Position numbers and translations under genes: made by a program. Of a stretch of DNA of 64,000 bases, positions 26,787 through 37,368 are shown in pieces. The stretch comes from Phytoactinopolyspora alkaliphila (GTDB lineage: Bacteria; Actinomycetota; Actinomycetes; Jiangellales; Jiangellaceae). The DNA lies in NCBI RefSeq assembly GCF_010550695.1, contig NZ_JAAGOB010000016.1, positions 47,825 to 111,824 on the forward strand. Direction: 5' to 3'. The stretch's first letter is position 1, and the number at the start of each line of letters is the position of its first letter. The notes beneath the pieces are model-generated. The model was not told where the DNA came from and did no database searches. It saw nothing but the letters and a program-made list of their open reading frames with translations.

Positions 26787-28979
26787 GTGACTAACACTGA
26801 GATTCCCGGCGTCACAGAGGCGCTGGACTCCACCACCGCAGCACCCTCGGCAGCGGGCGACACCGCGGCCAAGCGCCAGCGTCGCCGCGCCCCCGGTCTG
26901 GAGGGCATGGTCCTGGCAGAACTCCAGCAGGTAGCTGGCCAGCTGGGCATCAAGGGTTCTGGCCGGATGCGCAAGGCGCAGCTGATCGACGCCATCAAGG
27001 CGACACAGTCCGACGCTCCCGCGGCCAAGCCGGCGGGCCGCCGGGCGGCCCCCGCCGAGTCCGCGAACGGCACACCGAGCGCATCGTCGCCGGTGGCTGG
27101 CAACGAGACGGAGCCGGCCCCCACGGACGAGACCGTCGCGGCTGAGCAGTCGCGTCCGGCACGTCGTGCGCCGCGCCGCGCCTCCCGGGCGCAGGCCGCG
27201 CCCGCCCGCGACGACGAGTCCGCGGCCCCCGTCGAGGTCAGCACGGTCGTCACGGCACCTGCCGACGCCCAGACCTCCGGCCGGCAGAACGATTCCAAGC
27301 GAAACAACCGCGGTGACGGCGGCTCGGGCCGCGGTGACACGACCAACCGTGACAGCGGAGCCGGCCGTGATGGCGGCGCCGGCCGTGACAGCGGAGCCAA
27401 CCGTGACAGCGGAGCCAACCGTGACAGCGGAGCCAACCGTGACGGTGGCTCGGATCAGGGCGACCGCTCCGTTTCGGACGAGGCGCGCGACCGGTCGGAC
27501 GATCGCTCCGGCGACCGTCGTCCGGACGACCGTCGTCCTGAGGGACGGCGTGGCGACAACCGTCGTGACCGTGGTAACGACCGGGACCGCACTGGTGACC
27601 GGGACCGTGGCAATGACCGGGACCGCACTGGTGACCGGGACCGTACCAGCGAGCGCGACCGGGACGGCGACAACGATCGTCGCCGCAACGACCGGTTCGA
27701 CGACGACGACGACAGCCGCGGCAGGCGTCGTCGCCGTGACCGCGGACGTGGAGGCAACCGCGATCGGCGCGGTGGCGGCGGAGCAGGACGTGAGCGTCCC
27801 GACGAGCCGCAGATCACCGACGACGACGTGCTCATCCCGGTGGCCGGCATCATCGACATTCTCGACAACTACGCGTTCGTGCGGACGTCGGGTTACCTGC
27901 CCGGATCCAACGACGTCTACGTGTCGCTCGCCATGGTTCGCCGGCACGGGCTGCGCAAGGGTGACGCCGTCACCGGTGTGGTCCGCCAGCCCCGCGAAGG
28001 TGAGAAGCAGCAGAAGTTCAACGCCCTCGTGCGAGTCGACACCGTCAACGGCGCCGACCCGGACACCGCGAAGCAGCGTCCGGAGTTCGCCAAGCTGACG
28101 CCGTTGTACCCGCAGGACCGGCTCCGCCTGGAAACCGAAGCCGGGAACATGTCCACCCGGATCATCGACCTGATCGCGCCCATCGGCAAGGGCCAGCGTG
28201 GTCTGATCGTCTCGCCGCCGAAGGCCGGTAAGACGCTCATCATGCAGGCGCTCGCCAACGCGGTGACCACCAACAACCCGGAAGCACACCTCATGGTGGT
28301 GCTCGTCGACGAGCGGCCGGAGGAGGTCACCGACTTCCAGCGCACCGTCAAGGGCGAGGTGATCGCCTCGACGTTCGACCGGCCGGCCGAAGACCACACC
28401 ATGGTCGCCGAGCTGGCCATCGAACGAGCCAAGCGGCTCGTCGAGCTCGGGCACGACGTCGTCATCCTGCTGGACGGCATCACCCGGCTGGGACGCGCCT
28501 ACAACCTGGCGGCCCCCGCCAGCGGCCGTATCCTCTCTGGTGGTGTCGACTCCGCAGCCCTCTACCCGCCGAAGAAGTTCTTCGGCGCGGCCCGGAACAT
28601 CGAGAACGGCGGCTCTCTCACCATCCTGGCCACGGCACTCATCGAGACCGGGTCGAAGATGGACGAGGTTATCTTCGAGGAGTTCAAGGGAACCGGCAAC
28701 ATGGAGCTCCGGCTCCGCCGCGACCTGGCGGACAAGCGGATCTACCCGGCCATCGACATCGACGCGTCCAGCACGCGCCGCGAAGAGATCCTGGTGTCGA
28801 AGGAAGAGCTGGCCATCATGTGGCAGCTGCGCCGGGTGCTCTCCGCGCTCGACTCGCAGCAGGGTATCGAGCTGCTCCTCGACCGGCTGAAGAAGACCAA
28901 GAGCAACGCCGAGTTCCTCATGACGGTGAAGACGTCCACGCACACCATCGGCGGGAACGGCTCGAAGGACGACGACTAG
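26787..28979 (+). CDS. rho: Transcription termination factor Rho with disordered insertion
   Basis: This is a 730-residue hexameric RNA helicase that ends untranslated transcripts. The N-terminal SAP-like helical domain is at about 35-72 ([20 protein letters not shown]). It is followed by about 270 residues of Ala/Pro- then Arg/Asp/Asn/Gly-rich disordered sequence with tandem repeats. The RNA-binding cold-shock-like domain (about 345-420: [16 protein letters not shown]) is followed by the RecA-type core with Walker A SPPKAGKT, Walker [17 protein letters not shown] and [19 protein letters not shown] Q/R loops. Actinobacterial Rho proteins often have such an insertion, which adds RNA affinity. 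The GTG at 26787 follows AGGGAAGGA. Confidence 0.97.
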   Translation: MTNTEIPGVTEALDSTTAAPSAAGDTAAKRQRRRAPGLEGMVLAELQQVAGQLGIKGSGRMRKAQLIDAIKATQSDAPAAKPAGRRAAPAESANGTPSASSPVAGNETEPAPTDETVAAEQSRPARRAPRRASRAQAAPARDDESAAPVEVSTVVTAPADAQTSGRQNDSKRNNRGDGGSGRGDTTNRDSGAGRDGGAGRDSGANRDSGANRDSGANRDGGSDQGDRSVSDEARDRSDDRSGDRRPDDRRPEGRRGDNRRDRGNDRDRTGDRDRGNDRDRTGDRDRTSERDRDGDNDRRRNDRFDDDDDSRGRRRRRDRGRGGNRDRRGGGGAGRERPDEPQITDDDVLIPVAGIIDILDNYAFVRTSGYLPGSNDVYVSLAMVRRHGLRKGDAVTGVVRQPREGEKQQKFNALVRVDTVNGADPDTAKQRPEFAKLTPLYPQDRLRLETEAGNMSTRIIDLIAPIGKGQRGLIVSPPKAGKTLIMQALANAVTTNNPEAHLMVVLVDERPEEVTDFQRTVKGEVIASTFDRPAEDHTMVAELAIERAKRLVELGHDVVILLDGITRLGRAYNLAAPASGRILSGGVDSAALYPPKKFFGAARNIENGGSLTILATALIETGSKMDEVIFEEFKGTGNMELRLRRDLADKRIYPAIDIDASSTRREEILVSKEELAIMWQLRRVLSALDSQQGIELLLDRLKKTKSNAEFLMTVKTSTHTIGGNGSKDDD
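27348..27437 (+). repeat. Five 18-bp tandem repeats in the rho insertion
   Basis: Units start at 27348, 27366, 27384, 27402 and 27420. The last three are identical (CGTGACAGCGGAGCCAAC). They encode R-D-S-G-A-N type hexapeptides. A sixth, weaker unit follows. The length is a multiple of three, so copy number can change without breaking rho. Confidence 0.95.
27576..27647 (+). repeat. Two 36-bp tandem repeats in the rho insertion
   Basis: Copies 27576-27611 and 27612-27647 differ at only a few positions. They encode [11 protein letters not shown] type sequence, a charged, RNA-friendly low-complexity segment. Confidence 0.9.
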
Positions 28980-28991
28980 ATCTTGGCATGC

Positions 28992-29095
28992 GGTCGGGCT
29001 CTCGGACATGCTCCGCGCGCGTCGCGTGCCGTGGCGGTGAAGCATGCCACGGCAAGCTCTTAAAGTGCGCGCGGAACATGTCCGAGAGCCCGACC
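28992..29095. repeat. 104-bp nested palindrome after rho
   Basis: Outer arms 28992-29020 and 29067-29095 pair over 29 bp with one mismatch. Inside, 29027-29035 and 29046-29054 form a second perfect 9-bp stem. It begins 13 nt after the rho stop and ends 125 nt before rpmE. It has no T-tract. It is unrelated in arm sequence to the 88-bp family, although the central GGTGAAGCA is shared. Confidence 0.93.
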
Positions 29096-29220
29096 ACGCG
29101 CTCACGTGGCGTGGGTTTGGCGATCGGCGACATCGGCTGGAATACTAGAGCGGTTGGTCCCGGTTCACGGTGTGGCGCCCGCCGCGTCGACCCGGGAATC
29201 AGAGATTCAGGAGAGTCCCC

Positions 29221-29439
29221 ATGCAGACTGACATTCACCCGACGTACGTCGAGACCACTGTGACGTGTACGTGCGGGAACACGTTCACCACCCGCAGCAC
29301 CGCCCCGAACGGCGTCATCCACGCCGATGTCTGCTCCAGCTGCCACCCGTTCTACACGGGTAAGCAGAAGATCCTGGACAGCGGAGGCCGGGTCGCGCGG
29401 TTCGAGTCCCGCTACGGCAAGAAGTCGGACTCCAAGTAG
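29221..29439 (+). CDS. rpmE: 50S ribosomal protein L31 (zinc-binding C+ type)
   Basis: This 72-residue L31 has CTCG near residue 18 and [10 protein letters not shown] near residue 39, giving the four zinc-binding Cys (C-x-C and C-x2-C) of the C+ form. C+ L31 is typically replaced by a Cys-free paralogue under zinc starvation. The ATG at 29221 follows AGGAGAG. It is followed by its own terminator. Confidence 0.97.
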   Translation: MQTDIHPTYVETTVTCTCGNTFTTRSTAPNGVIHADVCSSCHPFYTGKQKILDSGGRVARFESRYGKKSDSK

Positions 29440-29450
29440 CTTTACCGGCA

Positions 29451-29490
29451 GCGGGCGCACGCCATTGGCGTGCGCCCGCGTTGTCGTCTT
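29451..29490 (+). terminator. Rho-independent terminator after rpmE
   Basis: A perfect 13-bp stem (29451-29463 with 29467-29479), a 3-nt loop and a GTTGTCGTCTT tail lie 12 nt after the rpmE stop. Confidence 0.88.
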
Positions 29491-29617
29491 ATCCCGTACC
29501 CGCGACTGTGCTCAGGCGATCGCCACCGCGTTCGGGGGCGCGCCGGGCAACACCCAGCGGGGGGACGATCACCCGGAGCACGGGTACCCACGCGGTGACG
29601 ATCATGCGGAGGCTGAC

Positions 29618-30733
29618 ATGTCTGGGAAGGACCCGGCGTTGTTCGAGGGCGTCAAAGCACTCGAATCCGAGTACGACGAGCTTGAGCAGAAGCTGGCCGA
29701 CCCGTCGGTGCACGCCGATCAGGGCCAGGCGCGCCGCCTAGGCCGTCGCTATGCCGAGCTCACGGCCATCGTCAAGACATACCGGGAGTGGTTGCAGACC
29801 GGGGAGGACCGGCGCGCGGCACTCGAGCTGGCCGCAGACGACGCCACATTCGCCGCGGAAGCCGAGGAGCTCGCCACCCGGGAGAACGCCCTTGCCGATG
29901 AGCTTCGCATGCTCTTGCTGCCTCGTGACCCCAACGACGGGCGGGATGCGATCCTTGAGGTCAAGGCGGGTGCCGGAGGCGAGGAGTCGGCGCTGTTCGC
30001 CGGTGACCTGCTGCGCATGTATCTGCGCTATGCGGAGCGCGTCGGCTGGAAGACCGAGATCCTCGATGCCGAGGAGTCCGATCTCGGCGGCTACAAGGAC
30101 GTGTCCGTGGCCGTCAAGGCGCGTGGCACCCCGGAGCCAGGCATGGCGCCTTACGCCAGGCTGAAGTTCGAGGGCGGCGTGCACCGTGTGCAGCGGGTTC
30201 CGGTGACGGAGAGCCAGGGACGGATCCACACGTCGGCGGCCGGGGTGCTGGTGCTGCCCGAGGCCGACGATGAAGCCGAGGTCGAGATCAGCCCGAACGA
30301 CATCCGGGTCGACGTCTTCCGATCCTCCGGCCCTGGCGGACAGAGCGTCAACACCACCGACTCGGCCGTGCGGATCACGCATCTGGCCACCGGAATCGTC
30401 GTCTCCTGCCAGAACGAGAAGAGCCAGCTGCAGAACAAGGAGCAGGCGATGCGGATGCTGCGCGCGCGCCTGCTGGCCGCGGCGCAGGAGGAGGCCGACA
30501 AGGAGGCCGCTGACGCCCGGCGGAGCCAGATTCGCACGGTCGACCGGTCCGAGCGGGTTCGCACCTACAACTTCCCGGAGAACCGGATATCCGACCACCG
30601 GATCGGGTTCAAGGCACATAACCTCGACGCTGTCCTGGAGGGTGAGCTCGACCCGGTGGTGCAGGCGCTCGTCGACGCCGACTCCAATGCGCGGCTCTCC
30701 GGGGACGGGCAGGGCACGGAGGGAGAGGCATGA
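29618..30733 (+). CDS. prfA: Peptide chain release factor 1
   Basis: This is a 371-residue class I release factor for UAA/UAG. The GGQ tip is in [18 protein letters not shown] (Gln methylated by PrmC). The codon-recognition domain includes [21 protein letters not shown], and the C-terminal [19 protein letters not shown] is typical RF1. The ATG at 29618, 5 nt after GGAGG, matches the family start. A longer frame upstream reaches into rpmE and is rejected. It is followed by prmC, whose product modifies it. Confidence 0.96.
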   Translation: MSGKDPALFEGVKALESEYDELEQKLADPSVHADQGQARRLGRRYAELTAIVKTYREWLQTGEDRRAALELAADDATFAAEAEELATRENALADELRMLLLPRDPNDGRDAILEVKAGAGGEESALFAGDLLRMYLRYAERVGWKTEILDAEESDLGGYKDVSVAVKARGTPEPGMAPYARLKFEGGVHRVQRVPVTESQGRIHTSAAGVLVLPEADDEAEVEISPNDIRVDVFRSSGPGGQSVNTTDSAVRITHLATGIVVSCQNEKSQLQNKEQAMRMLRARLLAAAQEEADKEAADARRSQIRTVDRSERVRTYNFPENRISDHRIGFKAHNLDAVLEGELDPVVQALVDADSNARLSGDGQGTEGEA

Positions 30734-30835
30734 CCGGCCCCGGCGCCGCACGTCGATACCTAGACGTGCGGCGGATATTGCGTTGGATCGGCCCATGCGC
30801 ACGTCGTGGCATCGAAGTGCCGCTGTGGAGGGATC

Positions 30836-31711
30836 ATGACGGCCGTCCGTGACCTCATCCGCGACGCGACGCAGCGGCTCACCGACCACGGAGTGCCGTC
30901 ACCGCGCCACGACGCGGAGGTGCTTGCGGCGCACGTGCTCGGGGTCGAACGATCGCAACTGCTCACCGCGGGCGAGCCGCCGGTGTCCTTCGCGGCCGGC
31001 TACGACGCTCTCGTTGCCCGGCGGGCGGCGCGGGAGCCGCTCCAGCACATCACCGGGCGCGCTCATTTCCGGCATCTGACGTTGCAGGTGGGGCCCGGCG
31101 TCTTCGTGCCGCGCCCGGAGACCGAGCTGACAGCCGGGGCGGCCATCGCCGAGGCGCAGGCGATCGCCGACGACGGCCGGGTGCCCGTGGTGGTGGACAT
31201 GTTCTCCGGCTCCGGCGCCATCGCCATCTCGGTGGCCCGGGAGGTGCGCCCCTGCGTGGTACACGCCGTGGAAGCCGAGGACGACGCCATCGAATGGCTC
31301 CGCCGCAACGCTGCGGGGCAGTCCGTCGTCGTCCACCGCGACGACGTGGGCGGAATCGTCGAGCGCAGCATGTCGATGCTGATCGGCACCGTGGATGTCG
31401 TCGTCGCGAATCCGCCGTACGTTCCGGTCGACGCCGTGATCCGGGAACCCGAGGTGGTGGAGCACGATCCGCCGGCCGCCTTGTGGTCCGGACCGGACGG
31501 GCTGGACGCCATGCGCGTGCTGGAGTCCGCGGCGGCACGGTTGCTGCGTACCGGGGGCCTGATCGTGGCCGAACATGCCGACGTGCAGGGCACCGCCGCT
31601 CCAGAGGTGTTCGCCCGCACCGGCCGCTGGGCTGACGTCGCAGATCACCAGGATCTCAACGGCCGGCCCCGCTTCGTGACCGCGCGTCGTGCCTCTGAGC
31701 CGACCCGGTGA
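30836..31711 (+). CDS. prmC: Release factor glutamine methyltransferase
   Basis: This 291-residue SAM-dependent enzyme N5-methylates the Gln of the GGQ motif in RF1/RF2. The N-terminal helical domain (about 1-75) contains PLQHITGRAHFRHLTLQV. The catalytic domain has VVDMFSGSGAIAISVA (SAM) and VVANPPYVPVDA with the catalytic NPPY. The ATG at 30836 follows GGAGGG. It sits 102 nt after prfA, its substrate gene. Confidence 0.95.
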   Translation: MTAVRDLIRDATQRLTDHGVPSPRHDAEVLAAHVLGVERSQLLTAGEPPVSFAAGYDALVARRAAREPLQHITGRAHFRHLTLQVGPGVFVPRPETELTAGAAIAEAQAIADDGRVPVVVDMFSGSGAIAISVAREVRPCVVHAVEAEDDAIEWLRRNAAGQSVVVHRDDVGGIVERSMSMLIGTVDVVVANPPYVPVDAVIREPEVVEHDPPAALWSGPDGLDAMRVLESAAARLLRTGGLIVAEHADVQGTAAPEVFARTGRWADVADHQDLNGRPRFVTARRASEPTR

Positions 31712-31847
31712 TCCGCGGGGGTCGTCTTCCTTTCAGCGACGTCCGCCCCGCATGATCGCCGATCAGACCCGGTGGAGCGGGTCTCAGAGTCACCCGCCGG
31801 TGTACCCGGCTGGGTGAACCGGAGCACAGCAAGGTTAAATACACGGC

Positions 31848-32735
31848 GTGGCATTGCTCTATGACTGCTCGGACGAAACCAAGCGGACCCGTGGCATGGG
31901 CGTGGCCGTGCGTGCCATCAAGGCGGGGCGCCTCGTGGTGCTGCCGACCGACACGGTCTATGGCATCGCTGCGGACGCGTTCTCGCCCGATGCCATCGCC
32001 AAGCTGCTGGCCGCCAAAGGGCGCGGCCCCGACATGCCGGTGCCGGTCCTCGTCGGTTCGGCTGACGCGTGGACCGGTGTGGCGGTCACCAACGAGGCGG
32101 CCGAGGCCCTGGCCGCGGTGTTCTGGCCCGGCGGCCTGAGCCTCCTCTGCCATGAGCAGCCATCACTGAATTGGAATCTGGGGGATACCGGCGGCACCGT
32201 CGTCGTTCGCATGCCGGAGGACGACGTCGCCCTCGAACTCCTGGAGAAGACCGGCCCGCTCGGCGTCAGCAGCGCCAACCAGTCCGGACGGCCGCCGGCG
32301 CGCTCCGCCAAGCAAGCTCGTGACCAGCTTGGAGACTCTGTCGCGGTGTACCTGGAGAGTGGGTTCACCGCCGCGGACGTGCCCTCTACCATCGTCGACG
32401 TCACCGAGGAAGTACCGCGGGTCGTGCGCGCGGGCGCCATCAGTCTCGAGCGGCTGCGTGAAGTGGTGCCGGAGATCATCGGGCCCGAGGACGACGAGGC
32501 TGCCGAGGACGCAGCCGCCGTCGACGCGGTCCCGAGCGACGACGTCGTCGCTGGTGAGGCACACGATGTCGAGACAGACGCCGAGGGCGGGCCCGGGAGT
32601 GAGCCAGGTAGCGAGCCCGATGGTCAGCTCGCCGACAGTTCGACGACGCCGCTCGAGGACCGTCGAGCCGACGTCGACTCGGAAGCCGCGGAGGAAGCTG
32701 CCGCAGGTGACGGGCACGCTAGTGGGCCGGCGTGA
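31848..32735 (+). CDS. tsaC: L-threonylcarbamoyladenylate synthase (Sua5/YrdC/TsaC) with acidic tail
   Basis: This 295-residue enzyme makes threonylcarbamoyl-AMP for the t6A37 modification of ANN-decoding tRNAs. The YrdC domain (about 15-205) shows VVLPTDTVYGIAADAF, KGRGPDMPVPVLV, FWPGGLSLL and GPLGVSSANQSG. The last 80 or so residues are acidic, Ser/Gly-rich and probably disordered; they are not the Sua5 domain and have no known role. The GTG at 31848 stands 7 nt after TTAAAT (31835-31840) without a Shine-Dalgarno, so the mRNA may be leaderless. Same order as mycobacteria (prfA-prmC-sua5). Confidence 0.94.
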   Translation: MALLYDCSDETKRTRGMGVAVRAIKAGRLVVLPTDTVYGIAADAFSPDAIAKLLAAKGRGPDMPVPVLVGSADAWTGVAVTNEAAEALAAVFWPGGLSLLCHEQPSLNWNLGDTGGTVVVRMPEDDVALELLEKTGPLGVSSANQSGRPPARSAKQARDQLGDSVAVYLESGFTAADVPSTIVDVTEEVPRVVRAGAISLERLREVVPEIIGPEDDEAAEDAAAVDAVPSDDVVAGEAHDVETDAEGGPGSEPGSEPDGQLADSSTTPLEDRRADVDSEAAEEAAAGDGHASGPA

Positions 32736-32767
32736 CATGCCGGCCGGCTAGAAAGCGCTGACCTGCG

Positions 32768-33877
32768 GTGCGGGAGTATCTCCTCACATTCTTCGTGGCG
32801 GCCGCCATCACCTACCTGATGGTGGCGCTGTGTGGCCGGATCGCGCACTGGGTCGGCGCCATCCCGCCGCCGCGGGAACGGGACGTGCACGCGGAGCCGG
32901 TGCCGCGGCTGGGCGGCTTGGCGATGCTGGCCGGCCTGCTCGGCGCGATGCTCGTCGCCAGTTATCTGCCGCGGATGCGGACCGTCTTCGAGGAGTCGAC
33001 AGACGCCCAGGCGCTGATGACCGCCGCCATCGTCATCTGCCTGGTGGGCGCGGCCGACGATATCTGGGATCTGTCCGCGCTGGCGAAGTTCGCCGGGCAG
33101 ATGATGGCGGCCGGGTTGCTCGTCGTGCAGGGTGTGGAACTGCTGTGGCTGCCGCTGCCCAACGGTGTGTTCACCCTCGACCCCACGCAGCGCACGCTCC
33201 TGACCGTGCTCCTCGTGGTCGGCACCGCCAACGCGGTCAACTTCATCGACGGCCTGGACGGATTGGCGGCCGGCGTCGTGGGAATCGGCGCGGCCGCGTT
33301 CTTCTCCTACGCGTACCTTCTCGCCGTCGAGCAGGGCGACACCCGGATGACCACGCCGGCGCTGGTGGCGGTGGTTCTCATGGGGATGTGTGCTGGGTTC
33401 CTTCCACACAACATCTCACCGGCGCGCATCTTCATGGGCGACTCAGGCGCCATGCTGCTCGGCCTGCTGCTGGCGGCGGGTTCGATCACCTTGACCGGCC
33501 GCTCGGCCAGCCACGAGGTGGAGGAGTCGACCTTCCTGCTGGCCCTGCTCCCGCTGATCCTGCCCGCGGCCGTCATCGCCCTGCCGTTCCTGGACATGCT
33601 GCTGGCCGTGGTCCGCCGTACGCGGGAGGGGCGCATGTTCAACTCACCGGACAAGAAGCACCTGCACCATCGGCTCCTCGAGGTCGGGCACTCGGCCGGG
33701 CGGGCGGCGGCCATCATGTGGGTCTGGGCGGCGCTCGTCGCCGGCGGTGTCGTGGCCATCGCCCTGGTAGGGGACTGGACGGTCTACGCGCTGCTGGGGG
33801 TCGCGGTCCTCGTGCTGATCGGTTTCACGACGCGGCGGCCCAGGCGCCTCCTGCGCCGTCGTACTCCCGTCGCCTAA
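32768..33877 (+). CDS. wecA: WecA/MraY family UDP-GlcNAc:decaprenyl-phosphate GlcNAc-1-phosphate transferase
   Basis: This 369-residue polytopic enzyme starts cell-wall glycan linkers by moving GlcNAc-1-P onto a polyprenyl phosphate. Catalytic motifs are GAADDIWDLSA (Asp-Asp), NAVNFIDGLDGLAAG, FMGDSGAMLLG, and the cytoplasmic DKKHLHHRLLEVG typical of WecA/TagO rather than MraY. About eleven membrane helices are visible. In mycobacteria the orthologue (Rv1302) begins the arabinogalactan linker. Its TAA stop overlaps the first bases of palindrome copy 3. Confidence 0.93.
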   Translation: MREYLLTFFVAAAITYLMVALCGRIAHWVGAIPPPRERDVHAEPVPRLGGLAMLAGLLGAMLVASYLPRMRTVFEESTDAQALMTAAIVICLVGAADDIWDLSALAKFAGQMMAAGLLVVQGVELLWLPLPNGVFTLDPTQRTLLTVLLVVGTANAVNFIDGLDGLAAGVVGIGAAAFFSYAYLLAVEQGDTRMTTPALVAVVLMGMCAGFLPHNISPARIFMGDSGAMLLGLLLAAGSITLTGRSASHEVEESTFLLALLPLILPAAVIALPFLDMLLAVVRRTREGRMFNSPDKKHLHHRLLEVGHSAGRAAAIMWVWAALVAGGVVAIALVGDWTVYALLGVAVLVLIGFTTRRPRRLLRRRTPVA

Positions 33878-33963
33878 ATGATCATGTAAACCATGCCTTC
33901 TCGTGCTTCACCATGCCTGCAGCCCTGGTGTCGCACGAGAAGGCATGGTTTACATGATCATTT
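33876..33963. repeat. 88-bp palindromic element, copy 3
   Basis: Arms 33876-33912 and 33927-33963 pair over 37 bp with two mismatches. The 14-nt centre contains CTGCAG. Its first two bases are the last two of the wecA stop codon. It ends 37 nt before the atpI-like gene. Its arms carry the same CC/GG pair as copy 2. Confidence 0.97.
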
Positions 33964-34000
33964 GGGAGGAGCGCGGTCGTGGCGCGTAGGCTCCTGGACT

Positions 34001-34576
34001 GTGTCCGAATCGAATCGCATGAAATCCGGCCCGCCGGCGTCAGCTCCTGCGGCGCCCGGCGCCGTCCCCGGTGCCGCGTCGTTCCTGAAGCCGATGCGCC
34101 GGGTGCTCACCCTCACCGGGCTCGGCCTCGCCGTCCTCCTTCCCGTGGGCACGGTCGTCGGGTGGGCATTCGGAGGGTCCGAGGTCGGCTTGGCCATCTT
34201 GCTCGGGCTGGCGGTGCCCGCCGCCTTCTTCGGGGCCACCGTGCTCACGGGTGTCCTGGCCACGCGGCTCGACAACACCCGCTTCGTGGGCGTGGTGGTC
34301 GGCGCATGGCTGGTCAAGATCATCGTGCTGATGGTGATCATGGCGCTCATCGCGGACGCCGAGTTCTACGACCGGATGGCCTTCTTCATCGCCTTCGTGG
34401 TCGGTGTCGTGGCCTGGCTGTCTGCGGAGCTGGTGATCGTGGTGCGCAGCAAGGTGCCCTACGTTGACGTGCCAGAACGTGCTGACGTGCCAGAACGCTC
34501 CGCTTCTACGGACGCTTCCCCGGAGGCCTCGGACGAGCCGGCGCCGGCCCGGAACGGGGAGTCCAGGGGTGTGTGA
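34001..34576 (+). CDS. AtpI-like membrane protein upstream of the ATP synthase operon
   Basis: This 191-residue protein has four membrane helices: about 38-60, 65-88, 100-125 (VVVGAWLVKIIVLMVIMALI) and 128-150. A Pro/Ala-rich N-terminus and a charged disordered tail flank them. Size, topology and position match the ATP synthase protein I family (Rv1303 in mycobacteria), thought to help c-ring assembly or ion handling. The GTG at 34001 is 8 nt after TAGGCT (33987-33992) with no Shine-Dalgarno, which suggests a leaderless start. An ATG at 34019 is an alternative. Confidence 0.72.
   Translation: MSESNRMKSGPPASAPAAPGAVPGAASFLKPMRRVLTLTGLGLAVLLPVGTVVGWAFGGSEVGLAILLGLAVPAAFFGATVLTGVLATRLDNTRFVGVVVGAWLVKIIVLMVIMALIADAEFYDRMAFFIAFVVGVVAWLSAELVIVVRSKVPYVDVPERADVPERSASTDASPEASDEPAPARNGESRGV
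34463..34498 (+). repeat. Two 18-bp tandem repeats in the AtpI-like gene tail
   Basis: Copies 34463-34480 and 34481-34498 differ at two positions (one near each end) and encode VDVPER and ADVPER in the cytoplasmic tail. Confidence 0.9.
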
Positions 34577-34808
34577 CACGGCACTGTCTGCGGCTTGGTA
34601 TGGTCGGGGCGTCTCATGAAGGACCAGGCACACCTGCCCCAAGGCGGGGAATCGATCGTCTGGCACATTATGGGAACCCTGATCGCCGGGCCGGTCCTGT
34701 ACGGGCTGATCGGCTTCGGGGTGGACAACCTCGCCGACGTGTCGTTCGGGCTGCCGATCGGTATCGTCGTCGGATTTGTCCTGTCGGGCTACATCATCTA
34801 TACACGGT

Positions 34809-36502
<1,694 letters not shown>

Positions 36503-36503
<1 letters not shown>

Positions 36504-37309
36504 TGCTGGGCTCCAGCCGGACGTCGTTCGATGCCGCACGCGAAGCACTTGCCGAGCGGGCGGCCGCGGACGCGACCCTCGCCGGCGAACTGCTCTCGGT
36601 CTCCAGGGTGCTCGCGGGAACATCAGCGCTGCGTAACGCCTTGTCGGACTCCGGTACGGAGGTCGCGGCCCGCACGGCGCTGGCTCGTTCGGTCTTCGAG
36701 GGCAAGATCTCGGCCGCGGCTCTGGAGGTCGTCTCCGACGCGGTCGGACGGCGCTGGAACAGCAGCGTCGACCTGGTCGACGCCGTCGAAGGACTCGGCT
36801 TCGAGGCGGCTCTGCTCGATGCCGAACGTGCCGGCCGCCTGGATGCGGTTGAGGACGAGCTGTTCCGGGTGGACCGGCTGGTCGCGGCCGACGAGCCGTT
36901 GCGGCAGGCACTGTCCGACCCCGCCGTCGACACACCAGCCAAGGCCGACCTTCTGGACGGTCTGCTCAGTGGCAAGGTCGACGAGACCACGGCCGCCCTG
37001 ATCCGGCACGTCGTGGAGAACCCGCGCGGACGCAGGCTGACCGAGGCGCTGGAAAGCCTGGTCGAGCAGTCGGCGCGACGGCGCGAGCGTCTCCTGGCCA
37101 AGGTCACGGTCGCCGCGGCGCTGAGTGCCGAGCAGGAAAGCCGCTTGACCGCCGCCCTGGCGCGTATCTACCGCCGCGACGTCGATCTGCAGGTTGAGAT
37201 CGACCCCGAGTTGCTGGGCGGTGTGCGGGTCCGGATCGGCGACGAGGTCATCGACGGCAGCGTGTCGCACCGGCTCGAGCAGGCGCGCCGTAAGTTCTCG
37301 GGTGCGTAG
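36503..37309 (+). CDS. atpH: ATP synthase F1 subunit delta
   Basis: This 268-residue delta (OSCP) subunit links the b stalk to the F1 head. The actinobacterial long form (about 270 residues versus about 177 in E. coli) is seen. N-terminal helical bundle: SSRTSFDAAREALAER and RRWNSSVDLVDAVE. C-terminal signature: QVEIDPELLGGVRVRIGDEVIDGSV. It is not fused to a b subunit as in mycobacteria. Start ATG 36503 is in the TGATG overlap with AGGAG upstream. Confidence 0.95.
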
Positions 37310-37368
37310 ATGCGACCCTTAGACAGCACAGTTCACGAGTTTCGAGGACGAAAGAGTAGGGACCAAAG

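Noticed and set aside
26736..29105. 789-codon minus-strand frame over rho
   Set aside because: Complement of rho; Val/Ala/Thr repeats reflect the reverse of the Arg/Asp repeats.
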